The notes under the pieces were generated by a model. It ran no database searches. It worked only from the letters and a program-made list of their open reading frames with translations, and had not been told where the DNA came from. Both the position numbers and the translations under genes were made by a program. A stretch of 44,417 nt of DNA. Origin: an uncultured Neomegalonema sp. GTDB lineage: Bacteria; Pseudomonadota; Alphaproteobacteria; Rhodobacterales; Rhodobacteraceae. Numbering within the stretch: position 1 is the first letter of the stretch; each line of letters starts with the position of its first letter. Shown here in pieces: positions 25,713 through 35,327 of the stretch. The DNA lies in the NCBI GenBank assembly GCA_938034615.1, contig CALHLW010000081.1, positions 1 to 44,417 on the forward strand, in the 5' to 3' direction.

Positions 25713-26182
25713 TAAAGCGGTATACCGCTCCGCCATCCTCATCCCTCATCGACGCGCTTGCGGCCCTTCAGGCTCGTGCCTACGCCACCACGGGGATGCG
25801 CGGATGGTCATCGACGGAAATAGCGGCGCTGGTCGCGGCCCCGGCCACGATACTGTTGGTTGCGCATGACGATAAGAACCACCCGATTGGGTTTCTACTC
25901 GCAAGTGTTCTGGAAATCGAGGTTGAAATACTCGCACTTGCGGTCGATCCAGCGCTTCATCGGCGCGGAATCGCCTCGACTCTAATCAATTCATTTGAAC
26001 AGGCTGACGTAGGGGCAGAAGTCGAGCGCATTATACTAGAAGTTGCAGAAAATAACCTGAACGCGATATTTCTTTACGAAACGTTAAGATTTCGCAAGAT
26101 CGGCATACGGCGCAATTATTATCTTATAAGTGGCACCCGGATCGATGCACGACTAATGGAGAAGCGTTGCTTTTCGGGTTAA
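25709..26182 (+). CDS. rimI: GNAT N-acetyltransferase, RimI-like
   Basis: The 157-residue protein has the GNAT acetyl-CoA-binding motif VDPALHRRGIASTLINSFEQ and the following LEVAENNLNAIFLYETLRFRKIGIRRNYY, typical of RimI, which acetylates ribosomal protein S18 or similar N-termini. The ATGA overlap with tsaB supports RimI by context. The last third of the gene is distinctly richer in A+T than the rest of the operon and runs into the AT-rich region before the MucR gene. Confidence 0.85.
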   Translation: MIKRYTAPPSSSLIDALAALQARAYATTGMRGWSSTEIAALVAAPATILLVAHDDKNHPIGFLLASVLEIEVEILALAVDPALHRRGIASTLINSFEQADVGAEVERIILEVAENNLNAIFLYETLRFRKIGIRRNYYLISGTRIDARLMEKRCFSG

Positions 26183-26338
26183 CATCAACAATGACTATAT
26201 CGCGCTTCAGAAAGACTAAGAGAATTTTACGTTTTCTCTTGCAGTGCCGCTCAATATGAATAAATAGACGACTACACCCCGCGAAATTACCAAACGTGGG
26301 AGTAAATATGAACTTATACACTTTCTATGGAGCTCCCC

Positions 26339-26761
26339 ATGAGTGACGCCGTGATCGAACGATCCGAAATCCTTCAACTGACATCGGACATCGTTTCGTC
26401 GCATGTCTCGAACAACCCGGTTCCGCCTGCCGATCTCCCCGCATTCATCGAGTCAGTCTACAAGACGCTTGGTGTGCTGGCGAATGATCCGGAAGAAGAG
26501 CCGGTCGAAGAGCTGAAACCCGCCGTGTCGATCAAGAAATCGATTACGCCGGATCACCTGATCTGTCTTGAAGATGGTAAGAAGCTCAAGATGCTCAAGC
26601 GGCACCTCAAGACATCCTACGACATGACGCCCGAAGACTACCGTGCGCGTTGGGGCCTGCCTTCCGATTATCCGATGGTCGCCCCGAACTACGCTGCGAA
26701 GCGTCAGGAACTTGCGAAGAAAATCGGTCTGGGTCGTAATCGCAATTCCGCCAAAAGCTGA
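26339..26761 (+). CDS. MucR/Ros family transcriptional regulator
   Basis: The ATG at 26339, after GGAG, gives 140 residues. Ros/MucR hallmarks are ILQLTSDIVSSHVSNNPVP at the N-terminus and DHLICLEDGKKLKMLKRHLKTSYDMTPEDYRARWGLPSDYPMVAPNYA (in parts) at the C-terminus. These proteins bind AT-rich DNA and silence or regulate many genes, including exopolysaccharide and cell-cycle genes. In place of the zinc finger's second Cys there is Asp (CLED), and after RHL no second His is found (KTSYD), so zinc binding may be absent, as in some Mesorhizobium homologs. The AT-rich upstream region may support autoregulation. Confidence 0.9.
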   Translation: MSDAVIERSEILQLTSDIVSSHVSNNPVPPADLPAFIESVYKTLGVLANDPEEEPVEELKPAVSIKKSITPDHLICLEDGKKLKMLKRHLKTSYDMTPEDYRARWGLPSDYPMVAPNYAAKRQELAKKIGLGRNRNSAKS

Positions 26762-26795
26762 TTGCGTAAACGAAGAACGCTGTTGTGAGCATCGA

Positions 26796-26825
26796 GCGCG
26801 TCCGCATTGCGGGCGCGCCTTTTTT
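26796..26825 (+). terminator. Rho-independent terminator after the MucR gene
   Basis: GCGCGTCCGC pairs with GCGGGCGCGC (one G-T pair) around a three-base loop and is followed by CCTTTTTT. It ends only 16 bases before the miaB start, so the start of miaB translation must follow read-through or a promoter overlapping the stem. Confidence 0.88.
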
Positions 26826-26841
26826 GTGCTTTGGGAAGGCC

Positions 26842-28203
26842 ATGAACGCGATCCCGCCAAAGAAACTCTTCATCCGCACCTACGGATGCCAGATGAACGT
26901 CTACGATTCAGAGCGCATGACCGAAGCCTTGACGGGCGCGGGCTATGAGGCCGTGGACGCGCCAGAAGACGCCGATCTGGTGCTTCTGAATACCTGTCAT
27001 ATCCGCGAGAAAGCGGCAGAGAAGGTCTATTCGGAACTGGGACGCATCCGCAAACTGGCTGATGAAAAGGCCGAGCAGGGCGGTACGATGCGGGTCGGTG
27101 TGACTGGGTGCGTTGCTCAGGCCGAGGGCGAGGAAATCGTGCGCCGTCAACCGCTCGTCGATCTCGTCGTTGGGCCACAAGCCTATCATCGCTTGCCCGC
27201 CATGCTGGACGCGCTGGACGAGGGCAAGGGCGCTCAGATCGTTACGGATTTCCCGACCGAAGACAAGTTCGAGGCCCTGCCTCAGCGGGCGCGGCGGACA
27301 TCGCCCAGCGCGTTCCTGAGTGTGCAGGAAGGCTGTGACAAGTTCTGCGCTTTTTGCGTCGTTCCCTATACGCGCGGGGCCGAGTTCTCGCGTCCTGTGG
27401 TGCAAGTGATCGCAGAAGCGCAGCGGCTGGCTGAGTCCGGCGTGCGCGAGGTCACGCTGCTGGGTCAGAACGTCAATGCCTATCACGGCGAAGGAAAGGG
27501 TGGGACGTGGTCACTTGCCCGCCTGATCCGCGAGGTCGCCGGGGTCGAGGGTATCGACCGTATCCGCTATACGACGAGCCACCCCAACGACATGGATGAC
27601 GACTTGATCGCCGCCCATGCCGAAGTGCAGGAGTTGATGCCATATCTACACCTGCCGGTGCAGTCGGGATCGGACAGAATACTCAAGGCGATGAACCGCA
27701 AGCATACCGCCGACAGTTATCTGCGCCTGATCGACCGCATCCGCGCGACGCGGCCTGATATTGCGATGTCCGGTGATTTCATCGTCGGCTTTCCAGGCGA
27801 GACGGATGCCGATTTCGACGAGACGCTGGCGCTGATGGATGCCGTTGGCTACGCGCACGCCTTTTCCTTTAAGTACAGCCCCCGTCCGGGAACGCCGGCA
27901 TCCGGCGCTGAGCAGGTGCCCGAAGCCGTGAAGGAAGAACGCCTCGCGCGGCTCAATGAAGTGCTGCGCGTTCATCAGACCCGCTTTCAGGAAAGCTGCA
28001 TAGGCCGCACTATGCCGGTGCTGTTCGAGAAAGTGGGCCGGGAGCCGGGTCAGCTCATCGGGCGTAGTCCTTATCTGCAACCCGTTCATGCCTATGTGCC
28101 GGAAAGCGCGCTGCAACAGATCGTGCCGGTGCGGATCGACGCAGGCTTCCCGAACAGCCTGTCGGGAACGCCGGTTGGCGCTCTATCATCGGAACATGCC
28201 TGA
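26842..28203 (+). CDS. miaB: tRNA-2-methylthio-N6-dimethylallyladenosine synthase MiaB
   Basis: The ATG at 26842 follows GGGAAGG; the ORF-track GTG at 26785 lies across the terminator and is rejected. The 453-residue enzyme has an N-terminal UPF0004 domain ([27 protein letters not shown]), the radical-SAM triad [17 protein letters not shown], and a C-terminal TRAM domain ending near [16 protein letters not shown]. It uses two 4Fe-4S clusters and SAM to methylthiolate i6A37 of tRNAs. The end overlaps phoH by eight bases. Confidence 0.95.
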   Translation: MNAIPPKKLFIRTYGCQMNVYDSERMTEALTGAGYEAVDAPEDADLVLLNTCHIREKAAEKVYSELGRIRKLADEKAEQGGTMRVGVTGCVAQAEGEEIVRRQPLVDLVVGPQAYHRLPAMLDALDEGKGAQIVTDFPTEDKFEALPQRARRTSPSAFLSVQEGCDKFCAFCVVPYTRGAEFSRPVVQVIAEAQRLAESGVREVTLLGQNVNAYHGEGKGGTWSLARLIREVAGVEGIDRIRYTTSHPNDMDDDLIAAHAEVQELMPYLHLPVQSGSDRILKAMNRKHTADSYLRLIDRIRATRPDIAMSGDFIVGFPGETDADFDETLALMDAVGYAHAFSFKYSPRPGTPASGAEQVPEAVKEERLARLNEVLRVHQTRFQESCIGRTMPVLFEKVGREPGQLIGRSPYLQPVHAYVPESALQQIVPVRIDAGFPNSLSGTPVGALSSEHA

Positions 28204-29203
28204 CACGGGAGCGACCTTGACCGCCAATACAATCGAATTCGAGGATAACCGCGCGCTTGCCGAGATCGTCGGCCCGCATAGTCGCAACCTCGCCGTCATC
28301 GAGCGAGCTTTCGAAATAGAAATCCACCATCGGGGCAACATCCTGAAATTGGAAGGTGCGGACGATGCCGTGGGCCGGGGGATGGAAACGCTGATCGCCC
28401 TGCGCGAGCGCGAGGCCAAGGGACGGCCCATCGAACAGGGCGATGTGGAAGGTGCAATCCGCTTTGCGAGCGAGCCGCAGCGCGCGGACCCCGCACCAGC
28501 TACCAAGGCCAATCCGCGCGGCGTCGAAATCCAGACCCGCAAGCGCATCATCGAGCCGCGCTCGCCCCGGCAGGCGACGTATATCGACGCGCTGCTGAAC
28601 GACACGCTGACATTCGGCATCGGACCGGCGGGTACGGGGAAATCCTATCTGGCCGTGGCAGCCGGGGTTGCGGCGTTTCTGGAGAAGCGCGTGGACCGCA
28701 TCATCCTGTCGCGTCCGGCGGTGGAAGCGGGGGAGCGGCTGGGGTTCCTGCCCGGTGATCTCAAGGAGAAAGTCGATCCATATCTGCGCCCTCTCTACGA
28801 TGCGTTGCATGACACGCTGGGCGGAGAACAGACCGCCAAGTTCCTCGAAAGCGGCGTCTTCGAGGTTGCCCCGCTCGCCTTCATGCGCGGGCGCACGCTG
28901 GCCAACGCCTTCGTGGTGCTGGACGAAGCGCAGAACTGCACCCGGATGCAGATGAAGATGTTCCTCACGCGCCTCGGCGAGAATAGCCAGATGGCGGTGA
29001 CAGGCGATCCGACACAGGTGGACTTGCCGCGTGGAGAGACGTCAGGCTTGCAGGAAGCGGTCGATATCATCGAGGGGATCGCGGATACGTCGGTGATCCG
29101 CTTCACGGATGCGGACGTGGTGCGGCACCCGATGGTCGCCCGCATCGTGAAAGCCTATGACAAGCTGGATGCCGAGCGTGGCGAGCGGCATGATCGACGC
29201 TGA
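28196..29203 (+). CDS. phoH: PhoH-like ATPase
   Basis: The ATG at 28196 lies inside the miaB stop region; the earlier ORF start is in miaB sequence. The 335-residue protein has a small N-terminal nucleic-acid-binding-like region, then the PhoH ATPase core with Walker [19 protein letters not shown] (about residue 140), [18 protein letters not shown] and Walker [12 protein letters not shown]. PhoH with YbeY takes part in ribosome quality control and RNA processing. The gene overlaps ybeY by 14 bases. Confidence 0.93.
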   Translation: MPDTGATLTANTIEFEDNRALAEIVGPHSRNLAVIERAFEIEIHHRGNILKLEGADDAVGRGMETLIALREREAKGRPIEQGDVEGAIRFASEPQRADPAPATKANPRGVEIQTRKRIIEPRSPRQATYIDALLNDTLTFGIGPAGTGKSYLAVAAGVAAFLEKRVDRIILSRPAVEAGERLGFLPGDLKEKVDPYLRPLYDALHDTLGGEQTAKFLESGVFEVAPLAFMRGRTLANAFVVLDEAQNCTRMQMKMFLTRLGENSQMAVTGDPTQVDLPRGETSGLQEAVDIIEGIADTSVIRFTDADVVRHPMVARIVKAYDKLDAERGERHDRR

Positions 29204-29669
29204 TATTCGGGTCGAGGATGCGCGCTGGTCGAAGGGGCGTGACCTCGATGCGCTGCTTCAGGAATGCTTCACCGCTACCATTGCCGAGACCGGGGAGGTG
29301 CCGCCCTTGGCGGAAATCTCGGTCTTGTTCACCGACGACGCGGCCCAGCGGATATTGAACCGTGAGCATCGCGGCAAGGATATGCCGACCAACGTGCTGT
29401 CCTTTCCGGTCGATGGGGCCCCGTTGCCGCCAGGTATGCCCTGCACGCTGGGGGATATCTCGCTGGCCTATGAGACTGTGGAGTCTGAAGCGCAGGCGGG
29501 CGCAATCGCCTTCGACGCGCACTTGTGCCACTTGATTATCCACGGTTTCTTGCATTTATTAGGATACGACCATGAGGACGATGCCGAGGCGTCGGTCATG
29601 GAGAGTACGGAAACGAGGGCGCTAACGCGGCTCGGCATAGCCGACCCGTATCGCCCGGAGCAGGTGTGA
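29190..29669 (+). CDS. ybeY: rRNA maturation endoribonuclease YbeY
   Basis: The ATG at 29190 overlaps the phoH end, giving 159 residues. The metal-binding signature HLIIHGFLHLLGYDHEDD carries three His ligands, and SVLFTDDAAQRILNREHRGKDMPTNVLSFP is the other conserved segment. YbeY processes the 16S rRNA 3' end and degrades defective 70S ribosomes. The GTGA overlap couples it to the corC-like gene. Confidence 0.95.
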   Translation: MIDADIRVEDARWSKGRDLDALLQECFTATIAETGEVPPLAEISVLFTDDAAQRILNREHRGKDMPTNVLSFPVDGAPLPPGMPCTLGDISLAYETVESEAQAGAIAFDAHLCHLIIHGFLHLLGYDHEDDAEASVMESTETRALTRLGIADPYRPEQV

Positions 29670-30655
29670 GGCTTGTGACAGAGAGTGATCCGGGGGAACT
29701 GCCCCGCGCCGGTGACGGACCGGCGGAACAGGACGAAGGCGGCGAGGAAGGGCAGAGTACGAACTCTGTCGCCGGACGCCCGCTGACGGAACGGCTCTTC
29801 GGGGGGTTCGGTCGGGGCGTGACGACCATGTTCGCAGGGCGTGAGACACCGCCGCCCATGCCCGAGGAAGTACAGCAACAGCATACCGATCGCCAGAAAC
29901 TGCTGCTCGCGAACGTCGAGCGCATGGGTGAAATGCGGGTCTCGGATGCCATGGTGCCGCGCGCGGATATCGTCGGGATCGAGATGGCGGCAAGCTACGA
30001 GGAAGTGGTCGCCGTGTTCCGCAGCGTTGGACACTCACGCCTGCCGGTTTACAACGACACGCTCGATGACGCCGAGGGCTTTATCCACGTCAAGGACGTC
30101 TTCATGCTGACGGGGCAAGGGCATGAACCCCCGACTCCCGAGAATTTCAACGTGCGCGAGTTCATGCGTCGGTTGCTGACCGTGCCGCCCTCGATGCGTT
30201 GTGGCATCCTGCTCCAGAAGATGCAGGCGGACCGGGTCCATATGGCCTTGGTGATCGATGAATATGGCGGCGTGGACGGCCTCGTCACCATCGAGGATCT
30301 GCTGGAGTTGATCGTCGGCGAGATCGAGGACGAGCACGACGCGACAGTCGAGGCTTTCTGGAAGAAGCAGGGTGAAGGTGTCTATCAGGTCGATGCCCGT
30401 GCATGGCTCGATGAATTTGAGGCCGAGACGGGGGTTCTGTTGCTTGAACCCGGCAAGAATGACGATGTCGATACGCTGGGCGGTCTGGTCTTCATGATCT
30501 GCAACCGCATTCCGGCGCGGGGCGAGGTGATCCGGCACGAAGACGGGCATGAATTCGAGATTCTCGATGCGGACCCGCGCCGGATCAAGCGGATGCGAGT
30601 AACGCTGGTTCTGCCCGAAACTGCCGATGATGCTGCGCTACAGGCGGCGCAGTAG
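29666..30655 (+). CDS. corC: CBS/CorC_HlyC-domain protein (CorC-like, hemolysin family)
   Basis: The GTG at 29666 overlaps ybeY; a GTG nine bases later is an alternative. The 329-residue protein has an N-terminal disordered acidic region, two CBS domains (VSDAMVPRADIVGIEM, GHSRLPVYNDTLDDAEGFIHVKDVF, ADRVHMALVIDEYGGVDGLVTIEDLLE) and a C-terminal CorC_HlyC domain. It has no membrane domain, so it is the cytosolic CorC type linked to Mg/Co efflux rather than the membrane HlyC/CNNM type. Hemolysin naming is historic. The following lnt gene starts 5 bp later. Confidence 0.92.
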   Translation: MRLVTESDPGELPRAGDGPAEQDEGGEEGQSTNSVAGRPLTERLFGGFGRGVTTMFAGRETPPPMPEEVQQQHTDRQKLLLANVERMGEMRVSDAMVPRADIVGIEMAASYEEVVAVFRSVGHSRLPVYNDTLDDAEGFIHVKDVFMLTGQGHEPPTPENFNVREFMRRLLTVPPSMRCGILLQKMQADRVHMALVIDEYGGVDGLVTIEDLLELIVGEIEDEHDATVEAFWKKQGEGVYQVDARAWLDEFEAETGVLLLEPGKNDDVDTLGGLVFMICNRIPARGEVIRHEDGHEFEILDADPRRIKRMRVTLVLPETADDAALQAAQ

Positions 30656-30660
30656 ATCAC

Positions 30661-32178
30661 GTGGAATCGCCTCGCCTTCGCTGGATAGCGGCGCTTCTTG
30701 TTGGGCTGCTTCTGGCGGCAAGTCAGCCGCCGTTGACGCTGTGGTGGCTGCTGCCGGTCGGCATCGCGGCGCTTTATGTGTTGTGGCACAGGGCCGAGAC
30801 GGGGCGCAGGGCATTCTGGACGGGCTGGATCGCAGGGACCGCGTATTTCGCGGGCACCCTATTCTGGATCGTGGACCCGTTTCTGGTCGAACCGGAAAAA
30901 TTTGCGTGGATGATCCCTATCGCGCTGCCCGCTATGGCAGGGGGGTTGGCGTTGTTCTGGGGGGCGGCGTTTGCCTTGGCATGGCGGTTCGGGCGTACGG
31001 CATGGTCGCAGCCGATGTCTTTTGCAACGTGCTGGATGATTGCCGAGGCGTTACGCGGCGTGATCCTGACAGGCTTTCCCTGGGCGCAACCGGGCTATTC
31101 GCTGGTGAACGTGCCGCCGATCCAGATGGCGGCTTTTATCGGGATCAATGGCGTCACATTTCTGGCCCTACTCGCCGGTGCATTCTTCGGAGCGGCGTTG
31201 ATGCAGGGCAAAGTGGCCACACGCGCAATATTCGCGATACTTGCTCTGGGAATCGGTGTGGGGTCGTGGGGGATCGGTACTGTGCGATTGGCCGAGCCGA
31301 TGCCGCCTCGCGAAACGCCGCTGATGATCGGATTGGTTCAACCGAACGTGCCACAGACCGAGAAATGGCACCCAGACTTGCGCGATGCACAACTCGCCGA
31401 TCTACTGGAGAAGACGCGCGACTTATCCGTACGCGGCGCAGATGTGGTGATCTGGCCGGAGGCGGCGACGCCCTTTCCCATTGCCGAAATGCCTGATCTG
31501 CGCGCGACCATCGCGCAGCGGTTACGCCCCGGCGGTGTGCTGCTCGCTGGAGGAATTCGGGTCGAGGATCGAGGGACGGAAAACCAGCGGTTTCACAATA
31601 GTCTGCTCGTCGTTGGAAGCGACGGGTCGCTCCTGGATTCCTATGACAAGCAGCATCTGGTGCCGTTCGGGGAGTATCTGCCCTTCGACGCTTTGCTCAC
31701 CGGACTCGGCCTGCGCGCGGTGATTTCGCTGCCAGGCGGTTTTTCGCCGGGAGCGGCGCAGGATCGGGTGTTGTCGGTCGGCGACCTGCCCCCTTTCGGC
31801 GCGATGATCTGTTACGAGGCGATCTTTCCGCATGAGGTCATCGACCGGAGTGCTCAAGTCGATTGGTTGGTGCATGTCACCAACGATGCATGGTTCGGGA
31901 AGGTCGCGGGGCCGCAGCAGCATCTTGCCCAAACCCGCGTTCGTGCCATCGAGCGAGGCCTTCCCGTTGCGCGTGCAGCGAATACGGGTATTTCCGCGAT
32001 GATCGATGCGCGGGGACAGATCGTCGGAGCGTTGGCTTTGAACTCACCGGGGACGCTGCTACAGACATTACCGCCACGAATGAACTTGACACTGTATGGA
32101 CGATACGAAGAAGCAGGGTTGATTCTGATGTTGCTAATTGCAATTTATTCAACGGTAATGGTGAATAGAAAATCCTGA
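30661..32178 (+). CDS. lnt: Apolipoprotein N-acyltransferase
   Basis: The GTG start gives 505 residues. The N-terminal half has about seven membrane helices; the C-terminal nitrilase domain (about 215-490) has the catalytic triad Glu in VVIWPEAATPFP, Lys in YDKQHLVPFGEYLPF and Cys in GAMICYEAIFPHEV. Lnt adds the third acyl chain to lipoproteins at the periplasmic face of the inner membrane. It closes the miaB-phoH-ybeY-corC-lnt run. Several lipoproteins encoded in this window would be its substrates. Confidence 0.95.
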   Translation: MESPRLRWIAALLVGLLLAASQPPLTLWWLLPVGIAALYVLWHRAETGRRAFWTGWIAGTAYFAGTLFWIVDPFLVEPEKFAWMIPIALPAMAGGLALFWGAAFALAWRFGRTAWSQPMSFATCWMIAEALRGVILTGFPWAQPGYSLVNVPPIQMAAFIGINGVTFLALLAGAFFGAALMQGKVATRAIFAILALGIGVGSWGIGTVRLAEPMPPRETPLMIGLVQPNVPQTEKWHPDLRDAQLADLLEKTRDLSVRGADVVIWPEAATPFPIAEMPDLRATIAQRLRPGGVLLAGGIRVEDRGTENQRFHNSLLVVGSDGSLLDSYDKQHLVPFGEYLPFDALLTGLGLRAVISLPGGFSPGAAQDRVLSVGDLPPFGAMICYEAIFPHEVIDRSAQVDWLVHVTNDAWFGKVAGPQQHLAQTRVRAIERGLPVARAANTGISAMIDARGQIVGALALNSPGTLLQTLPPRMNLTLYGRYEEAGLILMLLIAIYSTVMVNRKS

Positions 32179-32179
32179 C

Positions 32180-32330
32180 AAATTTGTGACGCAGTTTGTC
32201 GTAAATAGAACAAAATGCAATACTCAGGGCTGTAAGTTAAGATTTGAGCTGAAATCGATTCCGGTACCGCGCGTTGACGTTAGGTCACGTTCTTGAGTTA
32301 ATTTTATTTTATGACGTAAGTCACAAATTT
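32180..32330. promoter_or_regulatory. Array of GTGAC/GTCAC elements upstream of the XRE regulator
   Basis: AAATTTGTGAC (32180-32190) is repeated as its exact reverse complement GTCACAAATTT at 32320-32330. Between them are TGAC-GTTAG-GTCA (32275-32287) and TGAC-GTAA-GTCA (32312-32323). A further GTGAC includes the XRE start codon at 32395. The region is strongly AT-rich compared with its surroundings. It looks like a multi-site operator for autoregulation or loop formation. Confidence 0.5.
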
Positions 32331-32394
32331 CTATTTGCATGAGGCTTTTTTTTTGATAAGGGTGCGGCGTCATATTTTACAGCAAGGATAAGTT

Positions 32395-32808
32395 GTGACA
32401 AAGTCTCCTAACCCCGTCGATATTCATGTCGGTAGCCGGATTCGTTTGCGTCGAATGATGATTGGAATGAGCCAAGAGCGCCTTGGCGAACGCCTCGGAT
32501 TGACTTTTCAGCAGGTGCAAAAATACGAGAAGGGTGCGAACCGCGTGGGCGCGAGTCGCTTGTTCGCAATCTCCCGTATCCTTGAAGTGCCCGTGGAATT
32601 CTTCTTTGATGACATGCCTGAAAGCGTTTCACAGGGAGATGGTAATGCTTCTGTGAAAGGCATGGCCGAGCCGGACGAAACATCCTTCGTGATGGATTTC
32701 GTGAGCAGCTCAGAAGGATTGCAGCTCAATACTGCCTTCAAGAAGATCGGCAGCCAGGAAACCCGGCGCAAAATCGTCGATTTAGTCAAGACGCTGGCCG
32801 CAGAGTAA
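32395..32808 (+). CDS. XRE-family helix-turn-helix transcriptional regulator
   Basis: GTG at 32395 follows AAGGA with a six-base gap. The 137-residue protein has an HTH_3 domain (VGSRIRLRRMMIGMSQERLGERLGLTFQQVQKYEKGANRVGASRLFAISRILEVPVEFFF in parts, residues 12-70) and a C-terminal region ending SQETRRKIVDLVKTLAAE. Such proteins are conserved downstream of lnt in alphaproteobacteria, where metK commonly follows. Here a convergent DUF599 gene takes that place. The GTGAC/GTCAC array upstream suggests autoregulation. A terminator follows. Confidence 0.9.
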   Translation: MTKSPNPVDIHVGSRIRLRRMMIGMSQERLGERLGLTFQQVQKYEKGANRVGASRLFAISRILEVPVEFFFDDMPESVSQGDGNASVKGMAEPDETSFVMDFVSSSEGLQLNTAFKKIGSQETRRKIVDLVKTLAAE

Positions 32809-32839
32809 AGTTACTTTATTCGTTCAATGAATTGATAAG

Positions 32840-32869
32840 GCTCGTGCGAAACCCGCAACGAGCTTTTTT
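32840..32869 (+). terminator. Rho-independent terminator after the XRE regulator
   Basis: GCTCGT/ACGAGC with inner GCG/CGC and one bulged A is followed by TTTTTTA. It ends the XRE transcript 30 bp before the convergent DUF599 gene stop. Confidence 0.85.
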
Positions 32870-32898
32870 ACTTCGCTCGCAGCAAATCATGACTCCCG

Positions 32899-33648
32899 TC
32901 AATCGGGAGGGCTGTTATACGCCCCCAACATCGCGGCACGACTGTCGGAACGGAACTCACGCCGATGGATCATAAGCGCCACCGCGCTGGCACTGGCGAT
33001 AAGCGCAAGCGGACCGATCAGGAAAGCCAGCGATCCGAGCGTGAAATAAAGACCACGTAACCCCCGCGCAAAACTGCGAGCGGCAAGCCAGTTGAGTTGC
33101 CCTGCATCCCGCGCGGCCGACAAAATTTCCGCCTCGTTTCCCGGCCTAATTTCCGGTGTCGCGCCGATCATCACGGCGCAGTAGCCGAACAGTCGCTGCG
33201 CCCAAGCGAACTTGAAGAACGAGAACACGATCATCGCGACCGGCGCGACGAGTCGGACCCGGAAAGCATCCGGCCCTGATGGATGCGCGAACGGCATGGA
33301 ATCGGCGACGTCGGCCAGACGATCCGCCTGACCCATCATGGCCAATAGACCGCCGAGGCAGATGAGGGCGGTGGATGCGAAGAAGCTGGACCCGTGCTGC
33401 AACCCCGAGAGAAGGTTGCCGTCGACGATGCGCACCTCGCGCCGGGCCATTTGCTCCATCCAGATCATACGCTTGGTCCGCATCAGGGCGCTTGCGCTCT
33501 GCGTCGAGCGCGGCCCCGTATCGACGTACCAACTCATACCGGCCACCAGAAAGACCAACCAGACGACCGCGATCAGGTCGAGAACGGTTAGTTCCGGCAG
33601 GCCTCGCAAAGGCATCCAGAAGATCGAGAGGAAAGATATATCGTCCAT
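32899..33648 (-). CDS. DUF599 domain membrane protein
   Basis: Starting at 33648 (MDDISFLSIFWMPLRGLPEL) it has 249 residues; the ORF-track ATG at 33684 would add 12 residues, and neither has a strong ribosome site. Four hydrophobic segments are visible: TVLDLIAVVWLVFLVAGM, FFASTALICLGGLLAMMG, APVAMIVFSFFKFAWAQRLFGY and TLGSLAFLIGPLALIASASAVAL. The spacing and RMIWMEQMARREVRIVDGNLLSGLQHGSSFFAST match DUF599, which has no known function. It converges on the XRE gene and is divergent from glcD across about 230 bp. Confidence 0.82.
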   Translation of the reverse strand: MDDISFLSIFWMPLRGLPELTVLDLIAVVWLVFLVAGMSWYVDTGPRSTQSASALMRTKRMIWMEQMARREVRIVDGNLLSGLQHGSSFFASTALICLGGLLAMMGQADRLADVADSMPFAHPSGPDAFRVRLVAPVAMIVFSFFKFAWAQRLFGYCAVMIGATPEIRPGNEAEILSAARDAGQLNWLAARSFARGLRGLYFTLGSLAFLIGPLALIASASAVALMIHRREFRSDSRAAMLGAYNSPPD

Positions 33649-33875
33649 GACGCAGCGGTTAGGATGAACCGCCGTCCCATGCAATACGTTGTGACTGTTT
33701 TTGAGACTGTCCCGCGCCTGTGTTACGCCTATATCGTATCTGAGCCGACTAAAGCATTTTGCATAGAAGTTGGATCAGCTTTCGCTGCCTCTCACCCCTA
33801 CGGGACTCGACCGCGAAACCCGATACATCTAGTCAAGCTGAATGCAAATTGCTCTAACCGCCGAGGAGAACGCTG

Positions 33876-35327
33876 ATGATCGAGATGCCCGTACCGGACC
33901 AGCGGATCATCGCAAAACGTGCAAGTATCGCGGATCGCCTTCGCAAGATCGTTCCGGCTGAACAAGTGATCCATACGTCGGAGGAACTCAAGGCTTACGA
34001 GTGTGACGGGCTGAATGCTTATCGCCAGCCCCCGATGCTCGTCGTCCTGCCCGACACGACCGCACAAGTGGCCGATATCATGAAGCTTTGCCAGTCGGAA
34101 GGAGTGCCCATCGTGCCGCGCGGGTCAGGTACGTCACTCGCGGGCGGCTCGCTGCCAACGGCGGATGCGGTGGTTCTTGGGCTGTCGCGCATGAAGGATG
34201 TGCTGGAGATCGACTATGAGAACCGCACCATCCGGGTGCAGACCGGCATCACGAACCTTGCCGTGACCGGCGCGGTACAGCCGGATGGATTCTTCTATGC
34301 ACCCGACCCGTCATCGCAGCTCGCCTGCGCGATCGGTGGGAACATCGCGATGAATTCGGGCGGCGCGCATTGCCTGAAATACGGGGTGACGACGAACAAC
34401 CTGCTGGGTGTGACCATGGTGATGGCCGATGGTGAGGTGGTGGAATTCGGCGGCGCGTATCTGGATGCGGGGGGTTATGATTTCCTGTCCCTGATCTGCG
34501 GGTCGGAAGGGCAACTCGGTATCTGCACCGAGGCGACGCTGAAAATTCTGCCTGCTGCTGAGGGCGCGCGCCCCATGCTGTTCGGCTTCGACACTAACGA
34601 AGTCGCGGGCGAAGCGGTGGCGGCGATCATCCGGGCTGGCCTGTCGCCGGTGGCGCTCGAATTCATGGACAAGCCCGCGATCACGGTCAGCGAGAATTTT
34701 GCCAAGGCGGGCTATCCGCTGGATGTGGAGGCCCTGTTGATCGTGGAGGTCGAAGGCTCGGAGGCGGAGATCGACGAGCAACTGACCCGCATCGAGGCCG
34801 TCGTCGCCCCTTACAAACCATCGACCGTCAAGCGCAGCGGCAACGATATCGAAAGCGCGAAGATCTGGGCGGGTCGCAAGGCGGCATTCGGGGCGATTGG
34901 GCAACTGGCGGATTATATCTGTCTCGATGGCTGCGTTCCGCTCTCGCAATTGCCGGACGTGCTGAAGCAGACTGCGGAGCTTGCCAAGAAATACGATCTG
35001 AAAGTCGCGAATGTCTTCCATGCGGGGGACGGCAATCTGCATCCGCTCATCATGTACGAGGCTAATGACCCGGATAGTTCGCGGAAAGCAGAGGAACTCG
35101 GGGCCGACCTGCTGCGCCTTTGCGTCGAGAAGGACGGGTGCCTGACGGGCGAACACGGGGTTGGAATCGAGAAGCGCGAGCTGATGCTGACCCAGTTCAA
35201 CGAGCGTGAATTGCGGCAACAGATGGCGATCAAAGACGTATTTGATCCGGCGTGGACGCTCAATCCCGCGAAGGTGTTTCCGCTGTCGCTTTCCGAGCCG
35301 CATATCGATGATCGTCGCGCCGCATGA
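33876..35327 (+). CDS. glcD: Glycolate oxidase subunit GlcD (FAD-linked)
   Basis: GAGGAG seven bases upstream marks the ATG. The 483-residue protein has the FAD_binding_4 domain (PRGSGTSLAGGSLPTADAVVLGLSRM, GGNIAMNSGGAHCLKYGVT, LICGSEGQLGICTEATL) and the C-terminal FAD-oxidase domain (NVFHAGDGNLHPLIMYE, CLTGEHGVGIEKRELM). It oxidises glycolate to glyoxylate as the catalytic subunit of GlcDEF, feeding electrons through GlcF to the respiratory chain. ATGA overlap joins it to glcE. Confidence 0.95.
   Translation: MIEMPVPDQRIIAKRASIADRLRKIVPAEQVIHTSEELKAYECDGLNAYRQPPMLVVLPDTTAQVADIMKLCQSEGVPIVPRGSGTSLAGGSLPTADAVVLGLSRMKDVLEIDYENRTIRVQTGITNLAVTGAVQPDGFFYAPDPSSQLACAIGGNIAMNSGGAHCLKYGVTTNNLLGVTMVMADGEVVEFGGAYLDAGGYDFLSLICGSEGQLGICTEATLKILPAAEGARPMLFGFDTNEVAGEAVAAIIRAGLSPVALEFMDKPAITVSENFAKAGYPLDVEALLIVEVEGSEAEIDEQLTRIEAVVAPYKPSTVKRSGNDIESAKIWAGRKAAFGAIGQLADYICLDGCVPLSQLPDVLKQTAELAKKYDLKVANVFHAGDGNLHPLIMYEANDPDSSRKAEELGADLLRLCVEKDGCLTGEHGVGIEKRELMLTQFNERELRQQMAIKDVFDPAWTLNPAKVFPLSLSEPHIDDRRAA

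Noticed and set aside
26785-26841. Upstream GTG start for miaB
   Set aside because: The added residues would be coded by the MucR terminator stem and T-run; GGGAAGG supports ATG 26842.
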